A stretch of DNA of 64,000 nt from Microbacterium sp. 3J1 (GTDB lineage Bacteria > Actinomycetota > Actinomycetes > Actinomycetales > Microbacteriaceae): the NCBI RefSeq assembly GCF_001049495.1, contig NZ_CDWI01000007.1, positions 1-64,000 of the forward strand, in the 5' to 3' direction. The translations under genes were made by a program, and so were the position numbers. The notes beneath the pieces are model-generated. The model was not told the origin of the DNA and made no database searches. It was given only the letters and a program-made list of their open reading frames with translations. Below are positions 17,831 to 26,213 of the stretch, piece after piece (the first letter of the stretch is position 1; every line of letters starts with the position of its first letter).

Positions 17831-18568
17831 TCAGCGACCGAGGGCTGCGACGACACCCTGCGCGGTGGCGAGGTCGGTGACCTCGTAGCCGCCGACGCCG
17901 TCGGAGGCGGACCCCATGCGCACACCGCCGTCCTCGCTCACCGATCGCTTGGCCGAGAAGTGCAGCGCGTCGACGCCGACCGCGGCGAGTGCGGGCGCGC
18001 TCGCGGCATCCACCCCGCTGCCCGCCATGATCTCGATCGCCCCCGCCGCCTCGGCGACGAGCGTGCGCAGCGTCTCGAGGCCGTCGATCGCCGCCGAGGC
18101 GCCGCCCGAGGTGAGTACGCGCCGGAGCCCGAGGTCGCGCGCGGCGACCAGGGTCGCGACCGGATCGGCCGTGACGTCGATGGCGCGGTGGAGGGTGACG
18201 GATGCTCCGCCCGCGGCGTCGCGAAGGCGTCTCATCGCGTCGATGTCGAGCGACCCCGCCGTGTCGAGAGCGCCGACGACGACGCCGTCGGCCCCGGCCT
18301 CGATCGCCCGGCGGACGTCGCGTTCGGAGATCGCGAGCTCATCGGCGTCGTAGTGGAAGCCCCCGGCGCGCGGACGGATGAGGACGTGCACCTCGGGCCC
18401 GGCCGCTCGCGCGGCCTCGATCGACAGTTCCAGGGTCGCGGGCGACGGGGTGAGTCCTCCGAGGGGCAGCGCGCTGGCGAGCTCGACGCGGGCGGCGCCC
18501 ACGGCTCCGGCGATGCGGACCCCGGCGGGATCCTGGACGGCGATTTCGATGGCGAGGGTACGGGTCAC
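17831..18568 (-). CDS. cutC: CutC family protein
   Basis: 245 residues forming a TIM barrel. Family motifs are ARVELASALPLGGLTPS near the N-terminus, VLIRPRAGGFHYD (about 75-87), VTLHRAIDV (about 125) and the HFSAKRSV segment near the C-terminus. CutC was named for copper homeostasis in E. coli, but its direct role in copper handling is disputed. The GTG at 18568 fits the family N-terminus (TLAIEIAVQD); an ATG 13 codons upstream would add an unlike extension. Confidence 0.88.
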   Translation of the reverse strand: MTRTLAIEIAVQDPAGVRIAGAVGAARVELASALPLGGLTPSPATLELSIEAARAAGPEVHVLIRPRAGGFHYDADELAISERDVRRAIEAGADGVVVGALDTAGSLDIDAMRRLRDAAGGASVTLHRAIDVTADPVATLVAARDLGLRRVLTSGGASAAIDGLETLRTLVAEAAGAIEIMAGSGVDAASAPALAAVGVDALHFSAKRSVSEDGGVRMGSASDGVGGYEVTDLATAQGVVAALGR

Positions 18569-18630
18569 CCGTCCATTGTGGCGTGCGCACGACGCACTCC
18601 CCGGCATCCGCCTTCCCTTCCTCTCCAGAA

Positions 18631-18651
18631 TTACTTAGACTGTCTAAGTAA
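18631..18651 (+). promoter_or_regulatory. MarR-type operator overlapping the start codon
   Basis: TTACTTAGAC (18631-18640) and GTCTAAGTAA (18642-18651) are perfect reverse complements around a single T. The palindrome ends on the first base of the marR ATG, a standard position for autorepression of a MarR-transporter operon. Confidence 0.75.
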
Positions 18652-19091
18652 TGTCTGCGTCCGACGAATCCCTCCAGCTCACGGCGACAGACCTGCGCAT
18701 GGCCGCCTTCCGGCTCGCCCGGCGCCTGCGATCCGCCCGCGCCGTCGACGCCATGAGCGACGCCCAGCTCGCCGTGCTCGCCACGCTGCGGATGCACGGG
18801 CGCCGCACGATCACCGCTCTCGCCGAGCGCGAGCGCGTCACCGCACCGTCGATGACGAACATGATCAACGGTCTCGAGGAGCAGGGATTCGTCGTCCGCA
18901 CACCGGATGCCGAGGACCGCCGCCGCGTGCAGGTCGACATCACCGACGCGGGCACCGAGATCGTGATGCAGACCATCCGGCGGCGTGACGAGCTGCTCGC
19001 CGCCATGCTCTCGGAACTCGACTTCACAGAGAAGGAGCTCGCGACCCTGCGAGAAGCCAGCGCCCTGATGCGGAAGGTGGTCGACCCGTGA
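18651..19091 (+). CDS. MarR-family transcriptional regulator
   Basis: 146 residues of the winged-helix MarR type. DNA-binding helices include ALAERERVTAPSMTNMINGLEEQG, followed by the DRR-type wing (TPDAEDRRRVQVDITDAG). No Shine-Dalgarno precedes the ATG, consistent with a leaderless or near-leaderless message. It overlaps the following exporter gene by 4 nt, so it most likely represses itself and the exporter until a small ligand binds. Confidence 0.92.
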   Translation: MSASDESLQLTATDLRMAAFRLARRLRSARAVDAMSDAQLAVLATLRMHGRRTITALAERERVTAPSMTNMINGLEEQGFVVRTPDAEDRRRVQVDITDAGTEIVMQTIRRRDELLAAMLSELDFTEKELATLREASALMRKVVDP

Positions 19092-20440
19092 GCGCCATGT
19101 TCCGTTCGTTCGCGAACATCAACTACCGCATCTGGTTCGCAGGCGCCCTCGTCTCGAACGTCGGCGGGTGGATGCAGGCGACCGCCCAGGACTGGGTCGT
19201 GCTCACCGAGCTCACCGACAACGACGCGGCGGCGATGGGCGTCACCATGGCGCTGCAGTTCGGGCCGCCGCTCGTGCTCGTGAGCCTGACCGGGTGGGTC
19301 GCCGACCGGTTCGAACGCCGGCGCATCCTGCTCGCCACCCAGACTGCGCTGCTGCTCCTCGCGATCGCGGTCGGCGTGCTGCTGCTGAACGGCGTCATGA
19401 CGCTGCCGATGATGTTCGGGTTCGCGGCGGCCTTCGGCGTCGTCAACGCGTTCGACGCCCCGGCGCGTCAGGCTTTCGTCTCCGACATGGTGTCGGCCGC
19501 CGACACGTCGAACGCGGTCGCCCTGAACTCGGCATCGTTCAACCTCGCGCGCATGGTCGGCCCGGCGGTGGGCGGTCTGCTCATCGTCGCGATCGGCTCA
19601 GGATGGGTGTTCATTGCGAACGCCGTGACGTTCCTCGCCATGCTCGTGGCTCTGCTCATGCTGCGCGCCGGCCAGCTCGCGCCGAGGCCGAAGAACCGCA
19701 GTCGGGGCGGCCTCGCCGAGGGCTTCCGGTACGTGTGGGGGCGCAGCGACCTGCGTGTGGTGTTCGTGACGGTGTTCCTGATCGGCGCCTTCGGCATGAA
19801 CTTCCCGATCTTCGCCTCGACCATGGCGCTCGAGTTCGGGGCCGGCGCCGACGGCTACGGCATCCTCAGCTCGGTGCTCGCCATCGGCTCGCTCGCCGGC
19901 GCCCTGCTCGCCGCCCGGCGCGACAGGGCGCGGGTGCGCGTCGTGATCCTCGCGGCAGGAGGCTTCGGCGTGGCCGCGTTCATCTCCGCGGCCATGCCCA
20001 CGTACGCCTCCTACGCCGTCACTCTGACGTTCACGGGCTTCATGATCGTGACGCTGCTGACCACCGCGAACGGCTACGTCCAGATGACGACGGACCCCGC
20101 CCTCCGCGGCCGCGTGCTCGCGTTGTACATGGCGGTGATCATGGGGTCGACTCCCGTCGGCGCCCCGATCGCCGGCTGGGTGGCCGACACCTTCGGCCCA
20201 CGGAGCGCGATCATGCTCGGCGGGACAGCAGGATTCGTCGCCTGCGCGATCGGCGCGATCTGGGTGTTCACGTCGGGGCGCCTGCACCGGTCCGAGGACA
20301 GGCGGTTCCTGCTCACACTCGATGAGACGAGGCCGCTGAGCGTCATCGACGCGCCCGAGCTCGCCGAAAAGGCCGACCCGGTCGAATTCAGCGACGAGGC
20401 CTCGGTCACCACGCCCATCCGCATCGCGAAGCAGGACTGA
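19088..20440 (+). CDS. MFS exporter (MFS_3/EntS-like)
   Basis: 450 residues with about 12 hydrophobic segments. The loop GWVADRFERRRIL between helices 2 and 3 and the FDAPARQAFVSDMV segment are typical of the MFS_3/enterobactin-exporter-like group, which exports drugs or siderophores. A hydrophilic tail of about 55 residues follows the last helix. The GTG start overlaps the MarR stop codon (GTGA). Export of a toxic small molecule sensed by MarR is the likely role; the substrate is unknown. Confidence 0.88.
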   Translation: MSAMFRSFANINYRIWFAGALVSNVGGWMQATAQDWVVLTELTDNDAAAMGVTMALQFGPPLVLVSLTGWVADRFERRRILLATQTALLLLAIAVGVLLLNGVMTLPMMFGFAAAFGVVNAFDAPARQAFVSDMVSAADTSNAVALNSASFNLARMVGPAVGGLLIVAIGSGWVFIANAVTFLAMLVALLMLRAGQLAPRPKNRSRGGLAEGFRYVWGRSDLRVVFVTVFLIGAFGMNFPIFASTMALEFGAGADGYGILSSVLAIGSLAGALLAARRDRARVRVVILAAGGFGVAAFISAAMPTYASYAVTLTFTGFMIVTLLTTANGYVQMTTDPALRGRVLALYMAVIMGSTPVGAPIAGWVADTFGPRSAIMLGGTAGFVACAIGAIWVFTSGRLHRSEDRRFLLTLDETRPLSVIDAPELAEKADPVEFSDEASVTTPIRIAKQD

Positions 20441-20511
20441 CCGCACGACGATCTCCGGGGCGTTTGTCAACGCCCTGGGCGATGTTTCCCGCGCGTCCTA
20501 TCGTCGGTCGC

Positions 20512-20946
20512 ATGAGCAACGACACAGGACGCACCCCGCACCCGGAGGAGCCGGCTGAGGGCTCTCCCGAGATCATTCCGGAGCACAACACGGCTCCGGA
20601 CGGCCAGTCGGCCGACCACGAATCCGACGAGCTCAACGGCAACGCGCAGGGCGCGGCCCAGGGCGGCGCCATCCAGGGCGACAGCTCTGAGGGCGAGTCG
20701 CCGCGCGGCGCCATCCAGGGCGACGCGGGATTCGACGAGAACAGCCAGGGCGCAGCCCAGGGCGGCGCCATCCAGGGTGACAGCTCGCACGGCGAATCGC
20801 CGCGCGGCGCCATCCAGGGCGACGCCAGCCGCGACCCCGATGCCGCCCTCGGCGGCGACAGGACCACCGAAGAACAGCTGGACGCCGACAACGCGGTGGA
20901 GCAGGACACCCTGCGCACCCTCGACCCCGACGACACGCCGGCCTGA
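20512..20946 (+). CDS. Disordered hypothetical protein with duplicated GAIQGD repeats
   Basis: 144 residues, strongly acidic, rich in Gly, Gln, Asp and Ser, with no hydrophobic core. The motif GAIQGD occurs four times. A 33-residue unit (from NAQGAAQGG through GAIQGD to FDE) is repeated directly; at DNA level this is a 99-bp tandem duplication at about 20641-20838. No known domain is recognised, and the protein is likely intrinsically disordered. ATG 20512 is preferred over an in-frame upstream GTG. The DNA composition matches its neighbours. Codon-phase bias and preservation of the repeat in frame support a real gene, but I cannot assign a function. Confidence 0.75.
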   Translation: MSNDTGRTPHPEEPAEGSPEIIPEHNTAPDGQSADHESDELNGNAQGAAQGGAIQGDSSEGESPRGAIQGDAGFDENSQGAAQGGAIQGDSSHGESPRGAIQGDASRDPDAALGGDRTTEEQLDADNAVEQDTLRTLDPDDTPA

Positions 20947-20994
20947 GGAGGCGCCGGGGCGCGCTGAATCACCCGGGGGGGTGGCGCGCATCCG

Positions 20995-21070
20995 GCGGAG
21001 ACCGACGGAGGAGACAGCGATCCACGGACAGATGCACCGGCATCCGTCCGTGGATCGTTCGCGTCTCCGC
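20995..21070. terminator. Nested hairpin between convergent genes
   Basis: The inner stem CGATCCACGGAC (21018-21029) pairs perfectly with GTCCGTGGATCG (21046-21057). The outer stem GCGGAGAC (20995-21002) pairs with GTCTCCGC (21063-21070). It lies between the disordered-protein gene and rocD, which converge, so it probably works as a bidirectional terminator. There is no T-tract. Confidence 0.65.
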
Positions 21071-21103
21071 AGCGGGGTCGAGTGAGGCGGCGGGTTCGAC
21101 CGG

Positions 21104-22339
21104 TCAGCCGAGCACGAGCTTGAGCTGCTCCACCGCCCAGTCGAGCTCGGTCGCGCGGATCACGATCGGCGGCGCGATGCGGATCGTCTGGCCGTGCGTG
21201 TCCTTCACGAGCACGCCGCGCTCGAGGAGCTTCTCGGCGATCCGACGACCGGTCCCCCTGGCGGGGTCGATGTCGACACCGGCCCAGAGACCGGCGATGC
21301 GCACCTCGGTGACGCCGTTGCCGATGAGCGGCTGAAGCGCCTCGGCGAGGTGGGCGCCCAGAGCGCGAGCGCGCTCCTGGACCTCGCCCGACTCGAGCAT
21401 CTCGACCACGCGGAGTCCGACTGCTGCCGCGAGCGGGTTGCCGCCGAAGGTCGACCCGTGCTCCCCGGGGCGGATGACACCCAGGACGTCGGCGTTGCCG
21501 ACCACGGCCGAGACCGGCAGGATGCCGCCACCCAGCGCCTTGCCGAGAAGATACAGGTCGGGCACCACGCCCTCGCGGTCGCAGGCGAACGTCTCGCCGA
21601 CACGACCGAGACCCGACTGGATCTCGTCGGCGATGAACAGCACGTTCTTCTCGTCGCAGATCTCCCGGATGCGACGGAGGTACCCCTCGGGCGGGATCAC
21701 GACCCCGGCCTCGCCCTGGATCGGCTCGACCAGCACCGCGGCGGTGTCGTCGGTGATCGCGGCGGCGATGGCATCCGCATCCCCGTAGGGGACCACGTCG
21801 AAGCCGGGCGTGTACGGACCGAAGCCGGCTCGCGCCTCCTCGTCGTCGCTGAAGCTGACGATCGTCGTCGTGCGACCGTGGAAGTTCCCGGCCGCGACCA
21901 CGATGCGCGCCGCGCCGTCGGCGATGCCCTTGACGCGGTAGCCCCAGGCCCTGGCGACCTTGATCCCGGTCTCCACCGCCTCGGCGCCGGTGTTCATCGG
22001 CAGCACCATGTCCTTGCCGGCGAGGTCGGCGAGCGCCGCGGCGAACGGCTCGAGCCGGTCGCTCCGGAACGCGCGGCTGATCAGCGTCACGCGTCCGAGC
22101 TGCTCGGTCAGCGCCGCCACGAGGGCCGGATGCCGGTGGCCGAAGTTCACGGCGGAGTACGCCGCGAGCAGGTCGAGGTAGCGCTTGCCCTCGATGTCCG
22201 TCACCCAGGCGCCCTCACCCCGCGCGATGGTCACCGGAAGCGGGTGGTAGTTGTGCGCGACGTGCGGCTCCGCCTCCGCGGTCGCCACGGCCTCCTGCGC
22301 CTCGGCGGGTGCAGGAGCCTGAGCCTGTCGAAGGGTCAT
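21104..22339 (-). CDS. rocD: Ornithine aminotransferase
   Basis: Converts ornithine and 2-oxoglutarate to glutamate-5-semialdehyde and glutamate; class-III PLP aminotransferase, 411 residues. Motifs are MNTGAEAVETGIKVARAWGY, GNFHGRTTT, the PLP-proximal FIADEIQSGLGR, and GKALGGG, with the Schiff-base lysine near residue 270. The start at ATG 22339 overlaps the ddaH stop (ATGA). The first residues MTLRQAQ are encoded by the dispersed GCCTGAGCCTGTCGAAGGG word, so the N-terminal extension is repeat-derived. With ddaH it forms an arginine/ornithine catabolic operon; the semialdehyde product is the substrate of the dehydrogenase half of PutA encoded 4 kb away. Confidence 0.92.
   Translation of the reverse strand: MTLRQAQAPAPAEAQEAVATAEAEPHVAHNYHPLPVTIARGEGAWVTDIEGKRYLDLLAAYSAVNFGHRHPALVAALTEQLGRVTLISRAFRSDRLEPFAAALADLAGKDMVLPMNTGAEAVETGIKVARAWGYRVKGIADGAARIVVAAGNFHGRTTTIVSFSDDEEARAGFGPYTPGFDVVPYGDADAIAAAITDDTAAVLVEPIQGEAGVVIPPEGYLRRIREICDEKNVLFIADEIQSGLGRVGETFACDREGVVPDLYLLGKALGGGILPVSAVVGNADVLGVIRPGEHGSTFGGNPLAAAVGLRVVEMLESGEVQERARALGAHLAEALQPLIGNGVTEVRIAGLWAGVDIDPARGTGRRIAEKLLERGVLVKDTHGQTIRIAPPIVIRATELDWAVEQLKLVLG
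22318..22339. repeat. GAGCCTGTCGAAGGG dispersed word at the rocD start
   Basis: GCCTGAGCCTGTCGAAGGG followed by TCAT occupies 22318-22339, where the CAT is the rocD start codon read on the minus strand. The same word followed by TCAT forms the araB start at 59659-59684. Confidence 0.8.
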
Positions 22340-23226
22340 GACCGGCCCCGCAGCTCGAGCGTGCAGCACTTGATGCCGCCGCCGCCGAGGAGCAGCTCCG
22401 ACAGGTCGATCATGATCGGGTTGTAGCCGCGCTCGCGCAGCTGCTTCTCGAAGCCCTTCGCGCGCGGCGACATGATGACGTTGTACCCGTCGCTCGAGGA
22501 GTTGAGGCCGAACACCGAACCGTCCTCGTCGGACACGAGGATGGCGTCGGGGAAGCGCTCCTCGAGAATGGCGCGGCTCGCGTCGTCGAAGGCTCCGGGC
22601 AGGTACGCGATGTTCGCGCGCTCGGGCCCGCCGTTCTCGACGCCCTGCACGGGGTCGAGCACCGCGATGGCGGTGTCGAGGTGGTAGAAACGCGGGTCGG
22701 TGAGCGTGAGCGACACGACCTCCCGGCCGAAGACCTCGCCCACCTCGTGGTGGCTGTCACCCGTCGAGCGGAATCCGGTGCCAGCGAGGATCACGTCGCC
22801 GACGAGCAGGAAGTCGCCCTCACCCTCGTTGACCTCCTCGGGGATGACGGTGTCGTAGCCGGCACCGCGGAACCAGTCGGCGAACGCCGGTGCCTCGCCC
22901 TGACGCTCGACGAAGCGGAACTTCGGCACGTACGCCCGTCCGTCGATGACGAACCCGCCGTTGGCGGTGTAGACCATGTCGGGGTAGCCGGCGAGCGGCT
23001 CGATCAGCTCGACCTCGTGACCCAGCTCGACGTACAGGTCGTGCAGCTTCTGCCACTGCTCGACCGCCCTGGCCGTGTCGGTGGGCTTCGTCGGCTCCAT
23101 CCACGGGTTGATCGAGTAGTTCACCGTGAAATGCGCCGGCTCGCACATCAGATAGTGGCGGCGGTGCGCCGTGCGGGCGGGTGCAGCGCTGACGGCGGTC
23201 TCGGACGCAGTGGTTTCGACAGACAT
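22336..23226 (-). CDS. Dimethylarginine dimethylaminohydrolase (DDAH)-type amidinohydrolase
   Basis: 296 residues of the guanidine-modifying superfamily. The N-terminal substrate loop (NPWMEPTKPTD), the acidic motif NEGEGDFLLVGD, the catalytic-His region HHEVGEVFG and the C-terminal LLLGGGGIKCCTLEL with the catalytic cysteine are all present. DDAH converts methylated arginine to citrulline and methylamines. Close homologues in actinobacteria are also annotated as arginine deiminase or amidinotransferase-like, so the exact substrate is not certain. ATG 23226 follows GAGGAG. The stop overlaps the rocD start, which supports a joint role in arginine-derived nitrogen use. Confidence 0.85.
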   Translation of the reverse strand: MSVETTASETAVSAAPARTAHRRHYLMCEPAHFTVNYSINPWMEPTKPTDTARAVEQWQKLHDLYVELGHEVELIEPLAGYPDMVYTANGGFVIDGRAYVPKFRFVERQGEAPAFADWFRGAGYDTVIPEEVNEGEGDFLLVGDVILAGTGFRSTGDSHHEVGEVFGREVVSLTLTDPRFYHLDTAIAVLDPVQGVENGGPERANIAYLPGAFDDASRAILEERFPDAILVSDEDGSVFGLNSSSDGYNVIMSPRAKGFEKQLRERGYNPIMIDLSELLLGGGGIKCCTLELRGRS

Positions 23227-23400
23227 GGGGCTCCTCGAACGAGATGCGGCGGACGCTGTCCAGGGGCCCGGCGGTCCTTCGACCCGGTCCGCTCGTCGAG
23301 AGCGGAGGCCGGGGAAGATGCGACTCGAGCACGCCGGCATCCATTCTGTCATCCGCGCCCTGGACGTGGCCAGAGCGAGGATCCGACAGGCGGCTCCGGG

Positions 23401-24501
23401 TCACGCTCCTCGCACGACCACCTTGCCGACGGTGTGGCCGGCCTCGACGTGGGCCAGGGCGGCGGATCCCCGGTCGAAGCCGTACTCGCGCTCGATGACG
23501 GGTGTCAGCCGGCCCTCCGCCGTGAGCTCCAGCAACTTCGTCAGCACCTCCGGCCGCGGAGTGGCCGCGAGCGGGCGGATGCGGCGAGACGAGCCGAGCG
23601 ACAGGAACGCCGCCTTGAGCATCCGTGGCACGGGCCCCATCAGATGCCCGCCGTCGCCCGTGACGAGCACGATCCGGCCGCCGGGCACGACCAGCCGCTG
23701 CAGGTCGCGCAGCCCGATGCCGCCGGCGATGTCGATCACCGCGTCGAAGTGCCCGTTCGGAAGGGACGACAGCGGCGACCGGCGATGGTCGAGCACGCGC
23801 GCGGCGCCGAGGTGCGTGACGAGAGCGGCGTTGCGTGCGCCGCACGTGGCCCACACCTCCGCACCCCGCAGCGCGGCGAGCTGCACCCCGAACGTGCCGA
23901 CGCCCCCGGACGCCCCGATCACGAGCACCCGCGGTGGGGTGTGGGGCGTCGCGGTCGACCGGGCCCCGGGCGCTGCGCCGGGCCTGGCGTCGGACGCGGC
24001 GTCGGGGTGGCGGAGTCCGACACCCGCGGCATCCAGAGCCTGCCACGCGGTGCCGCCGGCGATGGGCAGGCAGGCGGCCGCCTCGACGCTGATGCCGGGC
24101 GGGATCGGGACGAGACGCCCCGCGGGAACAGCGACGTACGCGGCGAGCCCGCCGCCGCCGACGAGCTCGCCGACGACGACCTCGCCCACCTCGACGCCGA
24201 CGACGTCCGGACCGACGGCCACCACGGTGCCTGCGACCTCCATGCCGCGTACCGGATGCTTCGGTGCGGTGAGGCCGAAGACCGGGCGCACGAGCAGCGG
24301 GTCCCCCAGCATGAGTCGCACGTCCCCGGCGTTCAGCGCGGTCGCGTGCACGCGAAGCAGGACCTGTCCCCGCGCGGCGGCGGGCACCGGGATCTGCTCG
24401 AGGCGGAACCCGTCTGCCGAACCGTACGTCTCCCGTCGCCAGGCCGGCATGGTCGGAGGGATCGCCGCGGGATCCGCCGACCGGGTCATGTCATCCGTCA
24501 T
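23401..24501 (-). CDS. Zinc-independent medium-chain dehydrogenase/NADPH:quinone-reductase-like
   Basis: 366 residues. The GroES-like N-terminal half has GMEVAGTVVAVGP; the nucleotide-binding motif VLVIGASGGVGTFGVQLA (about 200) points to NADP(H). No cysteine-rich structural-zinc loop is seen, consistent with the quinone-reductase subgroup. ATG 24501 follows AAGGAG, which lies inside the end of the upstream XRE gene; the two genes are 1 nt apart. The reductase is thus third in the membrane protein-XRE-reductase operon controlled by the palindromic promoter at 25179-25239. Confidence 0.85.
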   Translation of the reverse strand: MTDDMTRSADPAAIPPTMPAWRRETYGSADGFRLEQIPVPAAARGQVLLRVHATALNAGDVRLMLGDPLLVRPVFGLTAPKHPVRGMEVAGTVVAVGPDVVGVEVGEVVVGELVGGGGLAAYVAVPAGRLVPIPPGISVEAAACLPIAGGTAWQALDAAGVGLRHPDAASDARPGAAPGARSTATPHTPPRVLVIGASGGVGTFGVQLAALRGAEVWATCGARNAALVTHLGAARVLDHRRSPLSSLPNGHFDAVIDIAGGIGLRDLQRLVVPGGRIVLVTGDGGHLMGPVPRMLKAAFLSLGSSRRIRPLAATPRPEVLTKLLELTAEGRLTPVIEREYGFDRGSAALAHVEAGHTVGKVVVRGA

Positions 24502-24502
24502 G

Positions 24503-24733
24503 TCATTGCTCCTTCGTGGCGGGTTCCGGGTACTGGAACAGGTCGTCGAGTCCCACACCGAAGGCCCGGGCGATCTGGAACGCGAGCTCGAGCGTCGGCG
24601 AGTACCTCTCCTGCTCGATCGCGATGAGTGTCTGGCGGGTGACCCCGATGCTGCGGGCGAGCTCGGCCTGGGTGAGGCCGGCGCTCTCGCGATGCGCGCG
24701 GATGCTGTTGGAGACGAGGGTCGGCTTGACCAT
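24503..24733 (-). CDS. XRE-family helix-turn-helix regulator
   Basis: 76 residues, essentially one Cro/C1-type HTH (IRAHRESAGLTQAELARSIG, then VTRQTLIAIEQERYSP). The short tail GVGLDDLFQYP is typical of the YozG/small XRE family that pairs with a DUF-type membrane protein. Its ATG overlaps the membrane protein's TGA (TGATG). It most likely binds the inverted repeats at the operon promoter and represses the operon. Confidence 0.92.
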   Translation of the reverse strand: MVKPTLVSNSIRAHRESAGLTQAELARSIGVTRQTLIAIEQERYSPTLELAFQIARAFGVGLDDLFQYPEPATKEQ

Positions 24734-25167
24734 CAGACGAGGCCTCGGCGGTAGGCGACGACCCGGGCGATGCTGCCGACGACGGCCGACACCGCGAAGC
24801 CGGCGAACATCGTGTTCGCGATCCAGAACACGTCGGCGCCCATCGCGCAGAGGACGATCACACCGAGCCCCGCGATCACGACGAACGCCTGCTCGACGCG
24901 GCTGCCCATGCGGCTGATGTCCCGGTCGCGGATGTCCGACTTCCCGACGCCGTCAGGATCGCGCGCGCCCGCCACCATCCCCCAGAGGATGCTGACCACG
25001 ATCGTGACCACGATGCTCAGGCCGATGGTCCACAGCATGAGCGGGAACCAGTCGACGTCGGTCAGCGACCCGCCGCCGGCCTGCTGCAGCACGAGGATCA
25101 CGTAGACCGTGATGGCGATCACACTGACGACGAGACCCGTCCAGACGTTGCGCTCTTCGTAGACCAT
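24733..25167 (-). CDS. Four-helix membrane protein paired with XRE regulator
   Basis: 144 residues with four hydrophobic segments at about 9-28, 41-66, 94-112 and 118-138. I do not recognise a catalytic motif. Membrane proteins of this size directly upstream of a 70-80-residue XRE regulator are a recurring gene pair in Gram-positive bacteria, and some are thought to modulate the regulator; that role is not proven here. ATG 25167 follows an AGGAG sequence at good spacing. First gene of the operon. Confidence 0.82.
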   Translation of the reverse strand: MVYEERNVWTGLVVSVIAITVYVILVLQQAGGGSLTDVDWFPLMLWTIGLSIVVTIVVSILWGMVAGARDPDGVGKSDIRDRDISRMGSRVEQAFVVIAGLGVIVLCAMGADVFWIANTMFAGFAVSAVVGSIARVVAYRRGLV

Positions 25168-25178
25168 GACCACTCCTA

Positions 25179-25239
25179 TGTAAAAGATTCTTGACACGAG
25201 CGTACGTCTGTGTTGGCACTGTGTCAAGAATCTTTTACA
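25179..25239 (-). promoter_or_regulatory. Operon promoter bracketed by a perfect 19-bp inverted repeat
   Basis: TGTAAAAGATTCTTGACAC (25179-25197) and its exact reverse complement (25221-25239) are separated by 23 bp. Read on the minus strand, the distal arm supplies a consensus -35 TTGACA and, after 17 bp, TACGCT forms the -10. The proximal arm then covers the transcription start just before the Shine-Dalgarno. Each arm is itself partly symmetric (TGTnAA...TTnACA), as expected of an XRE dimer site. Confidence 0.8.
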
Positions 25240-25261
25240 TTCCGGGATGTCCCCGCCCGGT

Positions 25262-26130
25262 GCGGGGCCAACAACGCATCCGTCGACCGATGCGGGGTCA
25301 ATAACGCATCCGAATCGGCCGTTTCCGGTGCGTTTTTAACCACTCACGACCCCACCGGGCGGATGCCGGTACGCGGCCGACGGGGCGGCGGCGGGCGAGC
25401 CAGCCGCGCTCGGAGCGGCTCGGAACACGCGTTCCCCCATGCGGGGCCAATAGCGCATCCGAATCAGCAGTTTCCGGTGCCTTTTTGACCACTCACGACC
25501 CCACCGGGCGGATGCCGGTACGCGGCCGAGCGCGGCGGACGAGGCTGGGCGGCGGAGCGGCCGGGCGGGGACGGGGCGGGGCCGGGCGAGCCCGCCGCGC
25601 TTGGGACGGCTCGGAACGCGCTCTGCGCCCGATGCGAGGCCAATAGCGCATCCGAATCGGCCGATTCCGGTGCGTTCTTGACCACTCACGGCCCAACCGG
25701 CCGGATGCGGAGCGGCGCAGCGGAGCGGCGCAGCGGAGCGGCGCAGCGGAGCGGCTCTGCGCCCGATGCGGGGCCAATAGCGCATCCGAATCAGCAGTTT
25801 CCGGTGCGTTTTTGACCACTCACGACCCCACCGGGCTAACGCGGGGATGCGGCGGGGCTGCGCAGCACGACAGGGCGAGCCAGCCGCGCTCGGGGCGGCT
25901 CGGAACGCGCTCTGCGCCCGATGCGGGGCCAATAGCGCATCCGAATCGGGCGTTTTCGGTGCGTTTTTGACCACTCACGACCCCGCCGGCCTAACGCGGG
26001 GATGCGGCGGAGCCGGGAGAGCCGGGACGGCGTGGCGGAGCGGGGCGGCGGCTCGGAACGCGCTCTGCGCCGATGCGGGGCCAATAACGCAGCCGAATCG
26101 GGCGTTTCCGGTGCGTTTTTGACCACTCAC
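25262..26130. repeat. Hairpin-repeat array B (six units plus a half unit)
   Basis: The stretch 25240-26213 has no credible gene. It contains six near-identical 51-bp near-palindromes at about 25291, 25440, 25633, 25767, 25922 and 26074, plus a left-arm-only copy at 25262. The consensus is TGCGGGGCCAATAGCGCATC then CGAATCGGCC, then TTTCCGGTGCGTTTTTGACC, followed by the constant tail ACTCACGACCCCACCGGGC. Left and right arms are imperfect reverse complements, so a transcript could form a hairpin of about 23 bp. Spacers of about 80-140 bp are GC-rich and partly duplicated (GCGCAGCGGAGCG repeated). The block lies beyond the putA 3' end and about 95 bp upstream of the divergently placed membrane-protein gene start. 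Confidence 0.88.
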
Positions 26131-26213
26131 GATGCGTGGGCCGGGGGGCGAGCCGTGGGCCGGGGGGGCGAGCCGCGGACCCGGGCGACGCAGCAGAGCC
26201 AGCGGCGCAAGGC

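Noticed and set aside
20946..21103. Small gene between the disordered protein and rocD
   Set aside because: The interval is filled by a nested hairpin and has no start codon with a ribosome site leading to an open frame of plausible composition.
25262..26130. Possible CRISPR array
   Set aside because: The repeats are near-palindromes with variable, partly duplicated GC-rich spacers of unequal length (about 80-140 bp), and no cas gene is present.
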